Shown piece by piece: positions 50,272-63,000 of a stretch of 64,000 nt of DNA. Origin of the DNA: Gymnorhina tibicen (taxonomy: Eukaryota; Chordata; Aves; Passeriformes; Artamidae). How positions within the stretch are numbered: the stretch's first letter is position 1; each line of letters opens with the position of its first letter. The position numbers and the translations under genes were made by a program. The DNA lies in NCBI GenBank assembly GCA_013399875.1, contig VXAZ01010787.1, positions 372,001 through 436,000 on the forward strand, written 5' to 3'. The notes beneath the pieces were generated by a model. It searched no databases and was not told the origin of the DNA. It saw only the letters and a list, made by a program, of their open reading frames with translations.

Positions 50272-53200
50272 TCAACAAATTATATAAATCTAACATTATA
50301 ATTTCTGTCAGGAACCTTAATAATTTTGTGTCTTTTAGAAATAGAAACAGTTATTGATTTTTAGAAGATGAAAGCTTTTTCATATTTATATTCATGAGTC
50401 CAAAAATAAATACCATTTGTCTGTGAACTCTTAATACTATAGAATGCCCAAAAAAATCCCACCCAAAACCACAAAGCTTTTTATTTCTGAAAGAAACTGG
50501 TCTTCTAAGATTCTGACAGCTAAATTTTTTTTTGCCATTTTTACAAGAGTAAAATCTTGTGCCAAAAATACTATGTTCTCTGCAGAAAGACAAGCATATA
50601 CTTAGCTTTGTACTTATTATACAATAAAAAAAGCTAAGTAGAAAATAAGTCCAGGGCGGTTCTTTTATTATTTTCAGTTTTTACAACCTGTGTAACTGCT
50701 GCTTATGTAGACAGTAATTTTTTAAAAGTTTGTGTGTCATGTCTGGAGAAAATATTACTGAAAGTAATAAGATATGATTACATTTTCCCTTACCCAAATC
50801 CCTCCAAGAAAAAGCTTCTGAATATTTACGTTCTCCCTTCCCCACTCCTTTTTTTTTTTTCTGGTATCAGTATGAAAACTAATGTGTCAACATTAGATTT
50901 TTTTGTGTGTGTGCAAAGTGCTGATTCTGTTTTGACTGTAAGGACATGAAAAGGTGGTGACTCAACATTTAATAATACACATTCATGCTCAGTGAAATTT
51001 TAAAAGCATATTTTTTAAAAACTATTCAAATTATTTTCCACCTTTCGGATCCATTTTTCTCCCTAAATGGCCAATTATAATTTATTTTTATTATTATTGA
51101 GCAATATATGCATCCTTTAGAATTCACCTCTTTCTGGTTTGCAGAAGCTGAGGCTGTAAATCTGACATTTGCTCATAGTTGCTGTGTCAACTCTGTGAAA
51201 CTAATTTCATAAATAGATTTAATTAGTTAAAGGTAGCACAAAAAAAGAAAATTCCTGTTGATTTACAGTTAGCAGGAAAAGAACATAATCCACACAGAAA
51301 ATAAGAAAAAGAATCCAGATTAAAGAGACCCATGAGGGATAGAAATTTGATGATGTCTTGTGCTATAATTTTGTATATGAGCATAGAGAAAACAAGAGAA
51401 CAGTAATTATTTTCCCTCATGCTGTTGTTGAAGACATCAGCACTATTTGGCTCAGGCTCTATTATGAAACTAAATATTTATTTCTAAAACAAAAAGGAAA
51501 AGTGGGAAAAACCATGTAAGCTGAATCCTAGAACAGATTCACTTGTTGTGCATGCTTTTCCTATGTAACCTTATGGACAGTTAAGTAAAGTTCAAGCAAC
51601 CTGAATTTACATTTCTGAGAAGAGAATTAGGAGGCAAAACTGAAGCTTTAATGGAGACCATAATTAATCTTCATATTGTCTGAATAGGTTTTATTTTCAC
51701 AGGATCATTCAATCCAGAAGAACATTTTTCCCCAAGGACTTTGGTCTTCACCCACAGCTGAGGACAAGGATAGAAGTACACTTGGCTTCTCCCTCTTCTT
51801 AACTTCCCAATTTAGATGTGAACTTTTGTTGACTTTAGTCTACTTTTCTCTCCTTTTGTGGGCAAAAATAGAGATGCTTTCACTGTGAGGTCAAGAGCAT
51901 TTCTCTAGAGGCCCCCAACATTACACTCCTTTCTTATTTCCTGCTTGATCCCTTCACAGGGGAGGGCTCCCCCTCAAAAATAACTTTTCTTTCCTAAAAA
52001 TTGTTCTTTTGAAATTGCTCAATTTTAACACAGTAATAATAATAGTATTTTCACGGTTTTTCGGATGGTGAGTACTGACAATTTCTCATGAATTGCATGT
52101 AGCACTTCTTATTAAAAACTTTGCTGCAGAAACTTCTATACGGTAGTCTTCATACCTTACACTGAACTACATAACTAGTTCTCATCTATAAGACTGATAC
52201 ATTTTTGCATATATCTAATATATTACTCTATTAATATTCTGTGGTGATTTTGTTCACCATTTATTTATATTTCATTCAGTTGAAGTGTGGCACGGGGGCA
52301 TGATTTTGATGCTGTGGTTCTGATCAGGACCTGTGGTAGCATGCACATGCATCTTTTCAGTTTCTGCTATGAGTATTCAAGTCTACTATATCAAGTTTTA
52401 GTGACCCACTGACCTCTAAAATTGCTAACACCCAGTACAAGAGCAAAGAGAAACCTCTTGTCAGGAGTCAGAACAACCCAATGAGCCACAGTGAAACACT
52501 GCTTACACTTCAAGAAATGACCAATAGGTTTAGTTCTGTCATTCCTTTTCTGTTACTTTCAACACAGCTACAAAAGTTGGAATGGTTTCTTTAAGATTTA
52601 CTTTAGGGAATAAGTCCATAACTGTAAAGAAAATTTTATGCTTGGCACGTGTTTACTCTTTGCAAGCTTTATTATTATGCATTTTTTATTGCTCCTTGTA
52701 CTCTGCAAAAGTACGAAACTTCAGTACCATCTATTTTTATTTGGTATTCATTTCTACATAGTTAAATCAGTAGTATTGTGTAAACATAATACAGAGTCTT
52801 CCATCAATTTTTAAAATCTATTGATGTCCTAAAGATTTATTTTTAGTCCCACATAGTTAGGAAACATAATAATAAACTGAATTTATTGGCAAATAGACTA
52901 TTTTCATATAAGGTGGAGAAACAGAAATCTGATTATTTGCGTAATTATAGAACTATTTTTTATGTAATAACTTGCTTCTGTTTTATTAAAGAAATCAGTT
53001 TATTCTCTTCATCAGTCATCATTCAGTCCCACTTTTTAAGAAAACACAGTGCACTATTTTTACAGTCCTACCTTGAATGCTCACATTATTGTAAATTGCA
53101 AAGGAAAATTTCATGTATGCCACCAAGTATGGAGACCTTGCTCGCTTTTGTTTAAAAACAATAAGTCGTTGTAAGTTTTATAGGCAAGAATTCAGCTCAT

Positions 53201-53546
53201 GAGGTTTATAGTTTCTACAGGAAAAAAAAGACATTTGCTGGTTTACATTATTCATGGTGGTTGCCTATACAAAGGTTAAATAAATATCTCTGCCCTTTTA
53301 TTTAGTCTGTAGAAGTCCAAGCTAAGACTTAATCTATTTAGTTGATAAATAGATAACTGAAATGCCAGTCACAAGTTCTGGGAAGAAATTATTACACCAG
53401 ACTGTTAGCTTCTTTTTTTCCCCTTCCTGAGTTTTTCTCATTCTGTAGTAACTTTAGGGAAAATAAGAAATTCCCACTTCTAGGGTATTTCAGTGTTTAC
53501 TTTTCCTCTGCACTGGAATATAAGTGGAAAGCTTTATAGGGAGGAA

Positions 53547-53581
53547 AATAAAAAAAGAAAAAAAAAAAGAAAAGGAAAAGG
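53547..53581. repeat. A-rich purine tract
   Basis: A-runs broken by single G residues form a homopurine low-complexity tract. Confidence 0.7.
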
Positions 53582-54403
53582 TCCAAACTCTCACAATTCA
53601 ACGGACTGATGGCACATCTTTTGAAGGAAGGTGGGAAGTGACTTTATGGTAATGTATGGATATGGTATTGGAAAGGCAAAGATGGTCTAAGGTTCTAAAC
53701 AAGCTCTTTATTATGCCAGATACAAACACAACAAAGGCTGTGGCTGGAAGATGATACAAAAAAACAAAGAAAGAGGGAAATGCAGGAGCAGTCTGCCATC
53801 TCATAGGACTCTCTTTGCACCTTATAGGAAGGAATGTGACCTACTGATCAGAAACGGAGTTTGGGGATTAAGTGGAAAAACTGCCTGAAAACAGGGAAGT
53901 AGGTTTGTATGGGACCTAAGGGTTCCTAACACAGAGACAGAAAAATTAAATTGTATTTTCTCAATGTTAAGTTCATAAAAAAAATGAGGGGAATATCACC
54001 TCACTTCTCATTTTTATTCAAAAGTGCATGTAATTCTCAAAAAAATGTTTGAATAAAATATGAGCTATTTATGCCAGTACATGGGCAAGAATTTAAAGGA
54101 TGTCAGATGTCATCCTTTCAGACCTTAAAATAGACATATAACTAATTGGAGGAAGTCCGAAGGAGAACAAAACCAAACAGAGCTCTAGTTAACACGACTT
54201 ACAGAAATCAATTCATTCAGAGTTATTTGTTATAAAGAAAATGGTGGAAAGAAGGATAGGAGAGGAGTATGGAGTACTCTTAGAAGTAGATGATATCAGT
54301 TAGTAAAGGACAATTATGTTCAGAGTAACTGTTCACAGCAGGGGAGTAGTACCACCCTGGTGTCAACCATGAATCAGGGAAGAACTTTCAGGTGGAAAGT
54401 TAG

Positions 54404-54470
54404 ACATCAAAAAAAACCCCAAAAACAAACCCACAATGTAATTGAAAAAGAAAAACAGAAAAAAACCACC
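54404..54470. repeat. A/C-rich low-complexity tract
   Basis: Two A-runs with CCCC and CCACC interruptions flank a short unique spacer. It generates poly-Phe-type frames on the opposite strand. Confidence 0.65.
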
Positions 54471-54669
54471 AATGGCATGGGCAGTGAAACTTAGACAGTT
54501 CTGTGGAGCCTTGACTTTAAGGCAGCTGTTATTATGAATGACAGACATAGGAGATTCTCCCTTTGGACAGAAGATGTAAGGTATAATGGAGTCCTCTGCA
54601 GTTCTGACGTAGGAAAAAAGCAGAAAAAAGCATGGGCTATTCACACTTACCAAGAGAAGAGCTGTGTGT

Positions 54670-54713
54670 CTATGAGTCTTTTCCAACCTAATTGATTCTG
54701 TATGATTCTGTGA
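54670..54713 (+). mobile_element. CR1: CR1 LINE 3' tail fragment
   Basis: TGAGTCTTTTCCAACCTAAT followed by TGATTCTGTATGATTCTGTG is the extreme CR1 3' end with two ATTCTGTG-like octamers. Only about 44 bp remain, typical of very short truncated insertions. Confidence 0.85.
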
Positions 54714-54805
54714 GAAAAAACCCACTGAATTATTCCAATATAACAGTATTAAAAAATGATAGTTTTCTGGAAATCCTTTGTTTTGTCTGACCTTTCTAGT
54801 CACAG

Positions 54806-54872
54806 CCTCATAATGCCATTATCACCCCTATCTTCCAAATAGGAAAAGACTGAGAAGGTAAAAGGTGAAGCT
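54806..54872 (+). mobile_element. MIR: Possible MIR-like SINE relic
   Basis: ATTATCACCCCTATCTTCCA, then AATAGGAAAAGACTGAGAAG and GTAAAAGGTGAAG loosely follow the MIR core (attatccccattttacag, atgaggaaactgagg). The match is short and weak. Confidence 0.35.
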
Positions 54873-55191
54873 GTGGTTTTAAGGGAGAAGACATTCAGCT
54901 AGTTATCTTTTTCATTAAATTTCTTTCTTACTTCATCCTTTACAATGACAATAAAAGAATTTTTTATTCAGTTATACCAAGGCAAGTTTTCCAAGTTTAA
55001 TGATCCTATTTACTCTCAGATGAAATCCACAATGTATTCCTCATTATTAGTTTGCCAAAGTAAATGGAAATAGTACTTTAAAATTTAATGCAGGGTATGT
55101 TTAATCATCTACACCATTCTTATTACTGGTTAATCCTGAAATAGTAGCATGTATAACATATAAAATATTCACAAGGTAAGCCACTACCATT

Positions 55192-55216
55192 AACAACAAC
55201 AACAACAACAACAACA
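55192..55216. repeat. (AAC)n microsatellite
   Basis: About eight perfect AAC trinucleotides followed by an A-run. Confidence 0.9.
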
Positions 55217-55945
55217 AAAATTCAATAAATCAGAATTCTTGATTTAATAACTTGCAGCTTTGTTTAATTATAGTTGGATTGGGTTCACTGAGCTGAGAAT
55301 GCAATTATGTCTCAGTGTAGCATTAATAGGTCAGAATAAAAGGCCTCTTCTTTTTGTAGCATTTCCTTAAATAATAAATATTCTTAATTTCTTAAATCAT
55401 GAGAAAATATTTGACCATTATCTGTTGTATTTGGCTTACCCTGGAAAAGAACTTTCATTTACATGTGAATGTTGTGACTGAAGGAAGAATCAAAAGGCCA
55501 TGGACACATATTGTCTTCACAGACGTTCCTGAACGTGGTCGGGATTGTTTGACGGATTTAGTAATATTTGTCATCTTTTACATAATACAGAGCATTTTAT
55601 CAGTTATTCTTTATATAGTATTTCCACTGAATCATAGAAGAACATAAAAGAAAAATAATTGTCTCTGCACATTTAGCAGATGAAGCTCTAGAGAGAATCC
55701 AAGATTCATGTGTTGAGTGCTTGGAGTAGGTAACCAGAATAGGTTTTGCTGGCAAACGAGTACGTCAATAATGGCTTTTACTGAGTACTGATAGACCTCA
55801 GATGCTCATACCAGATATTCCAGATAGGAAAATATGTCATGCATATGAACAGCAGTCATTTTTTCTCATGACTGGGCAGTGAGAAGAAATTAATTTTTCT
55901 GTGCCCCCCAACACAAAATCCCTCTTGATATATGACACCACGGTG

Positions 55946-55981
55946 ATGAAGCCCTTTTTACTTATTGTTTAAGGGCTTCAT
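55946..55981. other. Perfect 11-bp inverted repeat (hairpin)
   Basis: ATGAAGCCCTT (55946-55956) and AAGGGCTTCAT (55971-55981) are exact reverse complements with a 14-nt loop. It is too short for a microRNA precursor. Confidence 0.6.
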
Positions 55982-56084
55982 TTCATCTTCTTTTTCAGGG
56001 GGGAAAAGAGATACCTAAATGTATTGCATGCATTATTGATTATTTGCTGAATTTAGGAGTCTCATAATGCAGATTGAAAGGTTT

Positions 56085-56290
56085 TAAAGTTATCATAACA
56101 TTGATGTGTTATACAAGTGGAGATTTGCTGATGACTTGGTACAGCTAAGGATTACTAAGGTTGATTATTGGTGAAATTCACATGCCAGTGTTTTTATTGG
56201 ACTGTCAATGTAAGCTGAAAAGTGCATACTTAAAATACATGTAAATTAAGCTTGCTTTAATTAAACTTTATATACTTTGAGCAAAATCAG
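56085..56290. promoter_or_regulatory. Candidate conserved noncoding element
   Basis: Repeat-free sequence with clustered words GGTTGATTATTGG (near 56160), AAGCTTGCTTTAATTAAAC (near 56250) and ATTACTAAGG (near 56151). The texture resembles developmental noncoding elements, but high AT content gives such words by chance. Confidence 0.12.
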
Positions 56291-57045
56291 ATTAAAGTAA
56301 CTGTGAAAGCAGAAACTTGATATGTTTTAGCTCTGCTTGAAACATCTACAATTGCCTTAAAATCGTTGTGGATTCTTTGCTAGGGAGGCAGGATTGATTT
56401 AATGCACAATATTTTAATGAACTTTAGTATTAGTAAACTAGTGAAGAGAAAAGACAAATTACCTTCTTTCAGTTTGCATGTTAAAAGCCAATTTGAAGGA
56501 AGTGTCAAGAAATTGATGTATTGTCTCCTGTGCTGAAAAATTTGCAATTATTTAAGTGAAAGTGAATTTTTTTGGTGTTTTTGCTTTTGGGATGGGGTAG
56601 GTATTTTGATTTCTAGCCAAATGTGTTGAATTATAATTAAGCTCTGTCTCAGTATAGAAAATGTGCTTTGAATATCCTGTATTTACTGTGACATCCAAGT
56701 AAGAAAAGGAACTGTGTCATATTTCTCTTTGAAGAATCTTCATGGCAAATATGATGTCTCTCCTACAAATGAAAAGATAGTCTGCTAGCTGTAACTGTGT
56801 ATGGCACATTGATGTAGAAGTGACTGATATATATTGGAAATGCATATTTTCAGACATAACCCTCTTTCTATGTCAGGGCAACGTGACCTAAAATATATGG
56901 TATTTTGGCTGTTTCCTGATGGCAGCAATAACTAGTGCCAATAAGTCTATAAATCCTAAAGAGCAATGTTAAAATTGTGAGTGGATAATGTAGAGGAGGG
57001 GAAACAAGTCAGATAGAATCATATGAATCAGAAGAATTGGCTGGC

Positions 57046-57086
<41 letters not shown>

Positions 57087-57095
57087 ATATTTATA
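57046..57095. repeat. (AT)n(GTAT)n microsatellite
   Basis: About fourteen AT units are followed by GTAT units and a short TA tail. Likely polymorphic. Confidence 0.95.
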
Positions 57096-57257
57096 TCATT
57101 GCTCTGAGTTACATCATTAGCAGAGACCTTGCTGTGCCAACAGAAAACATCAGAATATTTACCTTAAATACTGTTGTGGTACTGGAGGATAAAATGTTCT
57201 AAATTTTTCTCTAACAAGCCATTCTTTCTACCCCATTTGCTCTGTGGTTTCTGTAAG

Positions 57258-57258
57258 N
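57258..57258. other. Single ambiguous base (N)
   Basis: One N within otherwise ordinary AT-rich sequence, an unresolved base in the assembly. Confidence 0.99.
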
Positions 57259-58920
57259 ATTACCTTTAAAATTACCTTCAACATTTAGATACGTACCTTC
57301 ATAACTTGGATATGGCTTGAGACAGGCTTAATAAGAATAATAATACTACCAATAAATACTAGCAGTAACTACCAATCTAAAATTGGTAGTTTCTGATTCT
57401 AGATATTGACAAAATAGACAAGTAACTCCTGGCATTAACATCAGTGCTTTGATAAAGCATTATTTCCCTTGTATCATCTCCACATCTCCATTTGGGGAAA
57501 AATATGGTCACTGGTCTAGCAAAGTGTTTCAACTCAAAAATATTTCTTGTTTTACAGTATGAACTTCTCATAAAGTCAATTTAAGCCTATTAACCATGAA
57601 AAGAAAGACTCCAGCATTCCAAGGTAAATAGACATTTTGCCTTTCTAAGCTATTTTAATTTTACACATATTCCATACTACTTACAGAATCACTGCATCTT
57701 GGCAGAAAGCTCTGCTCTATCAGTATGCAGCAGGACAGAAAGGAAAGATGAATACAGCTCAGAAATACTTGATTAAATTATCTTCAGTAGAAAATACTGT
57801 CTTGTTAAGTTCCCACAGGAAACTTTTTTTTCTATTAGTTTTGATTAAATTCTGGGATGAGAGTTTTTCAAGTTAGGATGGAATCGTTTGTGGAAACCAA
57901 AAAAGAAATTTAATTCAGGAGGAATCAAAGCCTTGTGGGTTAAATACCTGTCTAAGCCTCCAGAAATCCAATTTCATGTATCTGAAATAAACTGGCAAAA
58001 AAAAAAATCTAACAGGATGAAGAGGTGCATTAATATCTGAGCTGTTGTTTATCCTGATGTCTCAAGGCTTTAGAGCAGAAAAGAAATGTAGTCAACCTTT
58101 TTGCATCGATGAAGAGGCAAAACACAGAATATAATATTATTTTACAAAAGATTTAGAAGTACTTTACATATGAGAAATTGTAGCTGTTATCACAAACACT
58201 TGTTCACCACTAAAAGTTTTGGTTTTGTCCGGTAACTTGTTATTTTATATGTGGTAAAAAGAAAAATCTATTTGCAGATTAAAGAGAAAAAAGAATCACT
58301 ATTTCTTTAAGCTGGATTTTTATATTACTAGACAATTGTAATTCATATTATTTTCTCTCCATATTGTTTTAAGGTACATTTTTCACAAATAGAATATGAT
58401 GATGATAATAAAATGATACAGTGACTTAGTTGTGCTGAACTCATTACAGCAAATCTAATAAACACATTTTATAAACCATGCTACGCATATTTTTCATATG
58501 TATGCATAATTTGTCTACAGACTCTGATCAGAATCATAAAGATGCAGTGACATAAAGATGCATGGTAGGGCATGAGAAAAAAATACTCAAAAATGAAAAT
58601 CATTACTTTGGTACAAGGTTATTGTTTTAGGAGGTCAACCATACCAGTTCAGTTTATCTCTTGTATTTGGGAGGACACTTTATTTGTTTGTGTCTGCAGA
58701 AAAATTCTTAGATTCAGGAATGAAGGGTTTTAAACATTTGTTTTGTTTAGTTTCTACAATAGATTGTTTGGATCTGTGGTCTTTTGATGTGAAGGGTATT
58801 CAGTTTATTTTTTAAATGTAAAAGAAAGTAAATTCCTAAGGTAGGACTTTCCATACTAAATATTAGTGTTGTGCATGTTATTTATATTTCAGCTATGCAC
58901 ATATTCCAGGCATTGGCCAT

Positions 58921-60024
58921 TGCTGTGGTTTGACACTGGCCAAATGCCAGGCACCCACAAAAGCTGTTTGCTCACCCTCCCCTGCCACAGCTGGGCAGAG
59001 GAGAGAAAGAAAATTAACAAAGGTTTCTTGAGTTGAGATAAGGACCGGGAGAAAACACTCAAAGGGCAAAACAGGCTCGGCTTAGCGGTACAAAGTGAAT
59101 TTATTACTAACAGAATCAGAGGAGGAGAATGAGAATTAAAATAAGCCCTTAAAAACACCTTTTCTTCCCCCAGCCCCTCCCTCCTTCCCACCGACAGTGC
59201 AGGGAGACAGGCACGGGGGTTTGGTCAGTTCATCCCCCAATATTTTCTTCCGCTGTTCAGGGAGAGGAGTCTTCCCCCGTGAGACTGTGGGGTCCCTCCC
59301 ACGGGAGACAGTTCTCCATGAAATTCTCCAGTGTGGCTCCAAATATCACGAGCAGCAGTCCTCCCAAAACTGTTGTGCCGTGGCTCTCTCTTCCCACGGG
59401 GTGCAGTCCTCCAAGGACGGGCTGCTCCAGCTGGAAGCAGGGCCCTCTCTCCCCACCGGGTCTCCCACTGGATCACAGCCTCCTCCAGGCACCCACCCGC
59501 CCCGGCACGGGCACCTCCCCCACGGGCTGCGAGTGGATCTCTGCATCCCCCGTGGATCCCCACGGGCTGCGAGTGGATCTCTGCATCCCCCGTGGATCCC
59601 CAGGGCTGCGGGTGGATCTCTGCATCCCCCGTGGATCCCCATGGGCTGCAGGGGCACAGCTGCTTCCCCACGGTCTGCACCACGGCCTGCAGAGGAACCT
59701 CGGCTCCGGCGCCGGGAGCAGCTCCTCCCCCTCCTTCTGCACTGACCTTGGTGTCCCACGTTGTTCCCCTCACATGTTCTCACCTCCTCCTCTTCTTTGA
59801 CTAGAAGCAAAAAAACCTGTGACTTTGATTTTCTTCTTAAATATGTTATCACAGAGGCATTACCAACCTCTCTCACTGGCCCAGCTTTGTGCAGCAGCGT
59901 GTCCATTTTCAGAGCCATCAGCTACTGGCTCTGCCGGACATGGTGGAAGCTTTTGGCAGCTTCTCACAGAAGCCATCTCCGTTCCCCTCCCCCCCCCGAA
60001 ACCATGCTGTGCAAAACCAACACA
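58921..60024 (-). mobile_element. Complete solo LTR of an avian endogenous retrovirus, copy 2
   Basis: The 1104-bp element is bounded by TG (58921) and CA (60024) and flanked by a perfect 5-bp target duplication GCCAT (58916-58920 and 60025-60029), which fixes both ends. Its sense is the minus strand: it begins TGTGTTGGTTTTGCACAGC there, with AATAAA at 59105-59100 and a downstream TTATCTCAACTC word on the U5 side. A 5-bp duplication fits ERVL-type or some ERV1 integrases rather than ERVK (6 bp). The GC-rich part contains a 40-bp minisatellite. No internal region adjoins, so an LTR-LTR recombination removed the provirus. Overlapping frames of up to 190 codons on both strands come from the CpG- and repeat-rich U3 and are not genes. 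Confidence 0.95.
59521..59640. repeat. 40-bp minisatellite inside LTR copy 2
   Basis: Units at 59521-59560, 59561-59600 and 59601-59639 (40, 40 and 39 bp) share GTGGATCTCTGCATCCCCCG. The first two are identical. A degenerate fourth start follows with ATGGGCTGCAGG. The units keep frame poorly, and the Gly/Ser/Pro repeats they encode have no known function. Confidence 0.95.
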
Positions 60025-60029
60025 GCCAT

Positions 60030-63000
60030 AATGTCTTGGTCTAAATTCTTTGCCTTCTCTCTAAAAATATTCACCTTAGTGATGTGTTTGTACACATTGT
60101 TAGTTCTTTTGAAGTCATTGGAACATGCCGCCTGCATAAAGATGTGTTTGGTTGCACAGTTAAAGCCTTAGCCTGTAAACATTTACATCACCTAATCCGT
60201 ATTCATGCAAAGAATAATGTTATATTTATAAAAAATAGTAGTGAAAGCAAAAATTCAGCTGGAGAATAAATTTTGTAATAAGTCCAGTAAAAGCTGAAAA
60301 TAAATTGCTGGAAGGTCAGCTGAAGCAGGTGTATCTGGCAGTGAGAAAAAGACTTCCTGTCTTGGAGATCATTACCTGTATTGCAGAAACTTTTAGAGGA
60401 TTCATGAGGACTTCTTGCTTCATATTTTCATTGATGTATCAACAATGTCTAAAAATCTCTATTCCCTTAGCACTATTAAACTAGAGAGAGAAAAATGAAA
60501 TGATTGGATAGTTTGTCTGTGCATTGATTTTTTTTCTACGTCAATGTGTATTACTGTGAAAACATTTTAAGGTTTTTCCCATGGTTAACGGTGTAGAAAA
60601 GTATAAGAAACCCTTAACATCTATTTCTAGTATAAAAGATCATTTGACCTCGAAATCTGTACACACATCCACAAATTTTGTTTTGTGTGTTCAGCTGAGA
60701 ATACAGCAAAAGCCCGGGCAAATTAAAGGTTAATCCCTCATCTGAAGTGCAGAAGTGTTTCCTCCTGCCTGCAGGTGGGAGATGAATATGCTAATGGGGC
60801 AAGCCTGACTGCAGTGATTTGCAGGTGAAAATGTAACTTGTGATAATTAAAGGCTAATTACTTTTAGCTAGCAAGTGGGAACCAGGTGCTCTAGAGCAAA
60901 AGAGGAAGATTTTATTTTGTGCTGGTAAGACTTTTGGAGGGGGAAAAGGAGGAACTATGATTGTATTTCTTTTCTCTTACCTTGAATTATTTTGTTTTAC
61001 TAAAGTAGAGGACAGAAACGAAATGGTTAGGTGTGAAATGCAATTTTTATAGGTGTTGGGGGGTTATCTTTATTTATTTTTATCATTGTTCTCCTTAAGA
61101 GATGGCCAAACAGGCAGAGATTCTGGAAATGTTTTTGCTGTTTAGATGTTAGTAATATTGCCATCACAGGCAATGTGTCTTGTTTCAAATCCTGTTGTAA
61201 AAACAGCTCCTTCTGAGATGCTCACTAAAAAAAATTTTCTTTTAAAAGCTTTTCTGAATTATTGCTTTCAAAGGCACCCCCAAGAGTGAGCACTCAGACA
61301 GATTAGAGCATTAGAGCTTCCCACATATTTCCATCTTGCGTTTATGGTAGGATGTGCTAACTTTCCTAGTTAGACTTCCCCTTGAAGGCTCATGGATCCA
61401 AGGAAGTTCAGGCGTTTACACCCACATTCCTTTCCTCTTTTTCAAGACAGCCTGGTTGCTATCACAAGTAGCCTCATGAAGATGTTAGATGAGGTGCCAT
61501 ATCCCTTATCTGGGAAGTAAACAACTCAGCGTCGTAAAGGGGTAAATCTAATTCTTTTGGTGACTGCTTGGCATATTTACTCTTTATACCACTCATGCAC
61601 TGTATATTTCACAGTAGCTTTATAATTTAAAAAAAGATCAAATTTCTGTTTAGACAGTTATATGTAATTATTTACTGTCTGAGTCTACATACCATGAGAA
61701 TTAATCACTTTGAATAGTGTGTGACGAATATATAAACTCATTTCCTTAATGAAATTACTTTTTCTTGTAACGAACTGGGGTTGTAGTGACTTGGACCACC
61801 ATGGGTGGCATCCACAGTAAGCACTTAGGCTTTGCTATCACTCTGTAGATCTGTATTTAGGCTCTAGGTTGTTTATAGTACCTATATGGCTGTTGATCCT
61901 TTTCTTGGGCAGGTTTAGAGGTACTAAAACCTTAAAGTTCTAACCAGTAAATATCTGATTTATTTTTAAGATACCCACTTTTAAAATGTGGCTTTCTTTG
62001 GCTCTGTTTTCCTTTTTACCTGGTTTGTAGACATGTTCTGCTTACATCAAATCTAACAGACAGAGGAAAGACCAATGGTACTAGTATTTAATTTTTAAGC
62101 AATAATTCAGACATTATCATATTCTTGTGGGCCAGGAAGTATGAGAATTTCCCCAGGTTAGAAAAATCAGCTTTGAACTGAAATGAGTAGAGAGACATCT
62201 TGATCTCATTTTCCATGTTAGTATCTTAGAATCTATCAGCAGCTAATTTGTATTTAAAAAACAATTATCCCCAAATGAGGCATTTCTTTTAACTCTTCAG
62301 GTTAATACTTATTTTGAAAGACTTTTGTGTGTTTGATTGAGTGGAACTGCAGACTGTCCAGTTACCAGCTGGAGGTCGGGAGAGCGGGGGGTCTCCTTCT
62401 GAGGTCAGTTCAATTTCCAGCAAGTTTGTTGTCTTGTAATAATGGGGAGACCTTTAGGGGCAATTGGCCAGGACAAACTTGGGCAGAAAAAGCCCATGTG
62501 GGCAGGCAGGTAGGCCAGCTATTCTTCTTGGTTTTGCTTTTGAAATGTCAAGAGAACTGATATGTCCTTTTGAACCCTTTTATTCTACTGCATCAGCATC
62601 TTTTGCACAAAAATATCCCACTAGTGCATTTTTTTTTAGTATTCGATCTAGTTGTAATTCTGATTTCCTTTAGGAAGTGATTGTATGTTCCTATAGCTGT
62701 ACTTCGAGATGAAGGGAATTATAATGAGTCTTTTGTTTTTACAGACGAGTATGTAAATTGAGTGGTAGAATCTAATATTGTATAATTACATTGATCACTA
62801 ATCCTGATGTGGTTTTGCTCCTGTAAGTCTCTCCTGAACTATTTTGCAGAAAGGAGGATAAAAAAATTATTGGTTAAAAGCAGCAGCATAAATAGTACCA
62901 AGGATAGTTTATATGCATTTACTTCTTAAAGCATTGAAACAGTCAGGTCAAATGGGCTCACAGGCTGCAAGGAGGACATCAATTACCTTCTTCATATTGT

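Larger units (their letters stand above)
48158..58920. other. AT-rich gene-free DNA between the two LTRs
   Basis: 10.8 kb with no gag, pol or env frame. It holds an old CR1 (50130-50271), a CR1 tail (54670-54713), a MIR-like relic (54806-54872), A/C- and A-rich tracts, AAC and AT microsatellites, two small hairpins (55946-55981, 57367-57391) and a single N at 57258. The 146-codon minus-strand frame at 54363-54803 spans the A/C tract and the CR1 tail and is spurious. Confidence 0.65.

Noticed and set aside
59197..59918. Overlapping long frames (157-190 codons) on both strands near 59.2-59.9 kb
   Set aside because: They lie wholly inside the LTR and its 40-bp minisatellite. Several frames are open at once because the DNA is GC-rich and repetitive.
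47086..60024. A full-length provirus with the two LTRs as its 5' and 3' ends
   Set aside because: Each LTR has its own target duplication (GAGAG/AAGAG and GCCAT/GCCAT). The 10.8 kb between them holds no gag, pol or env frame and contains older CR1 fragments.
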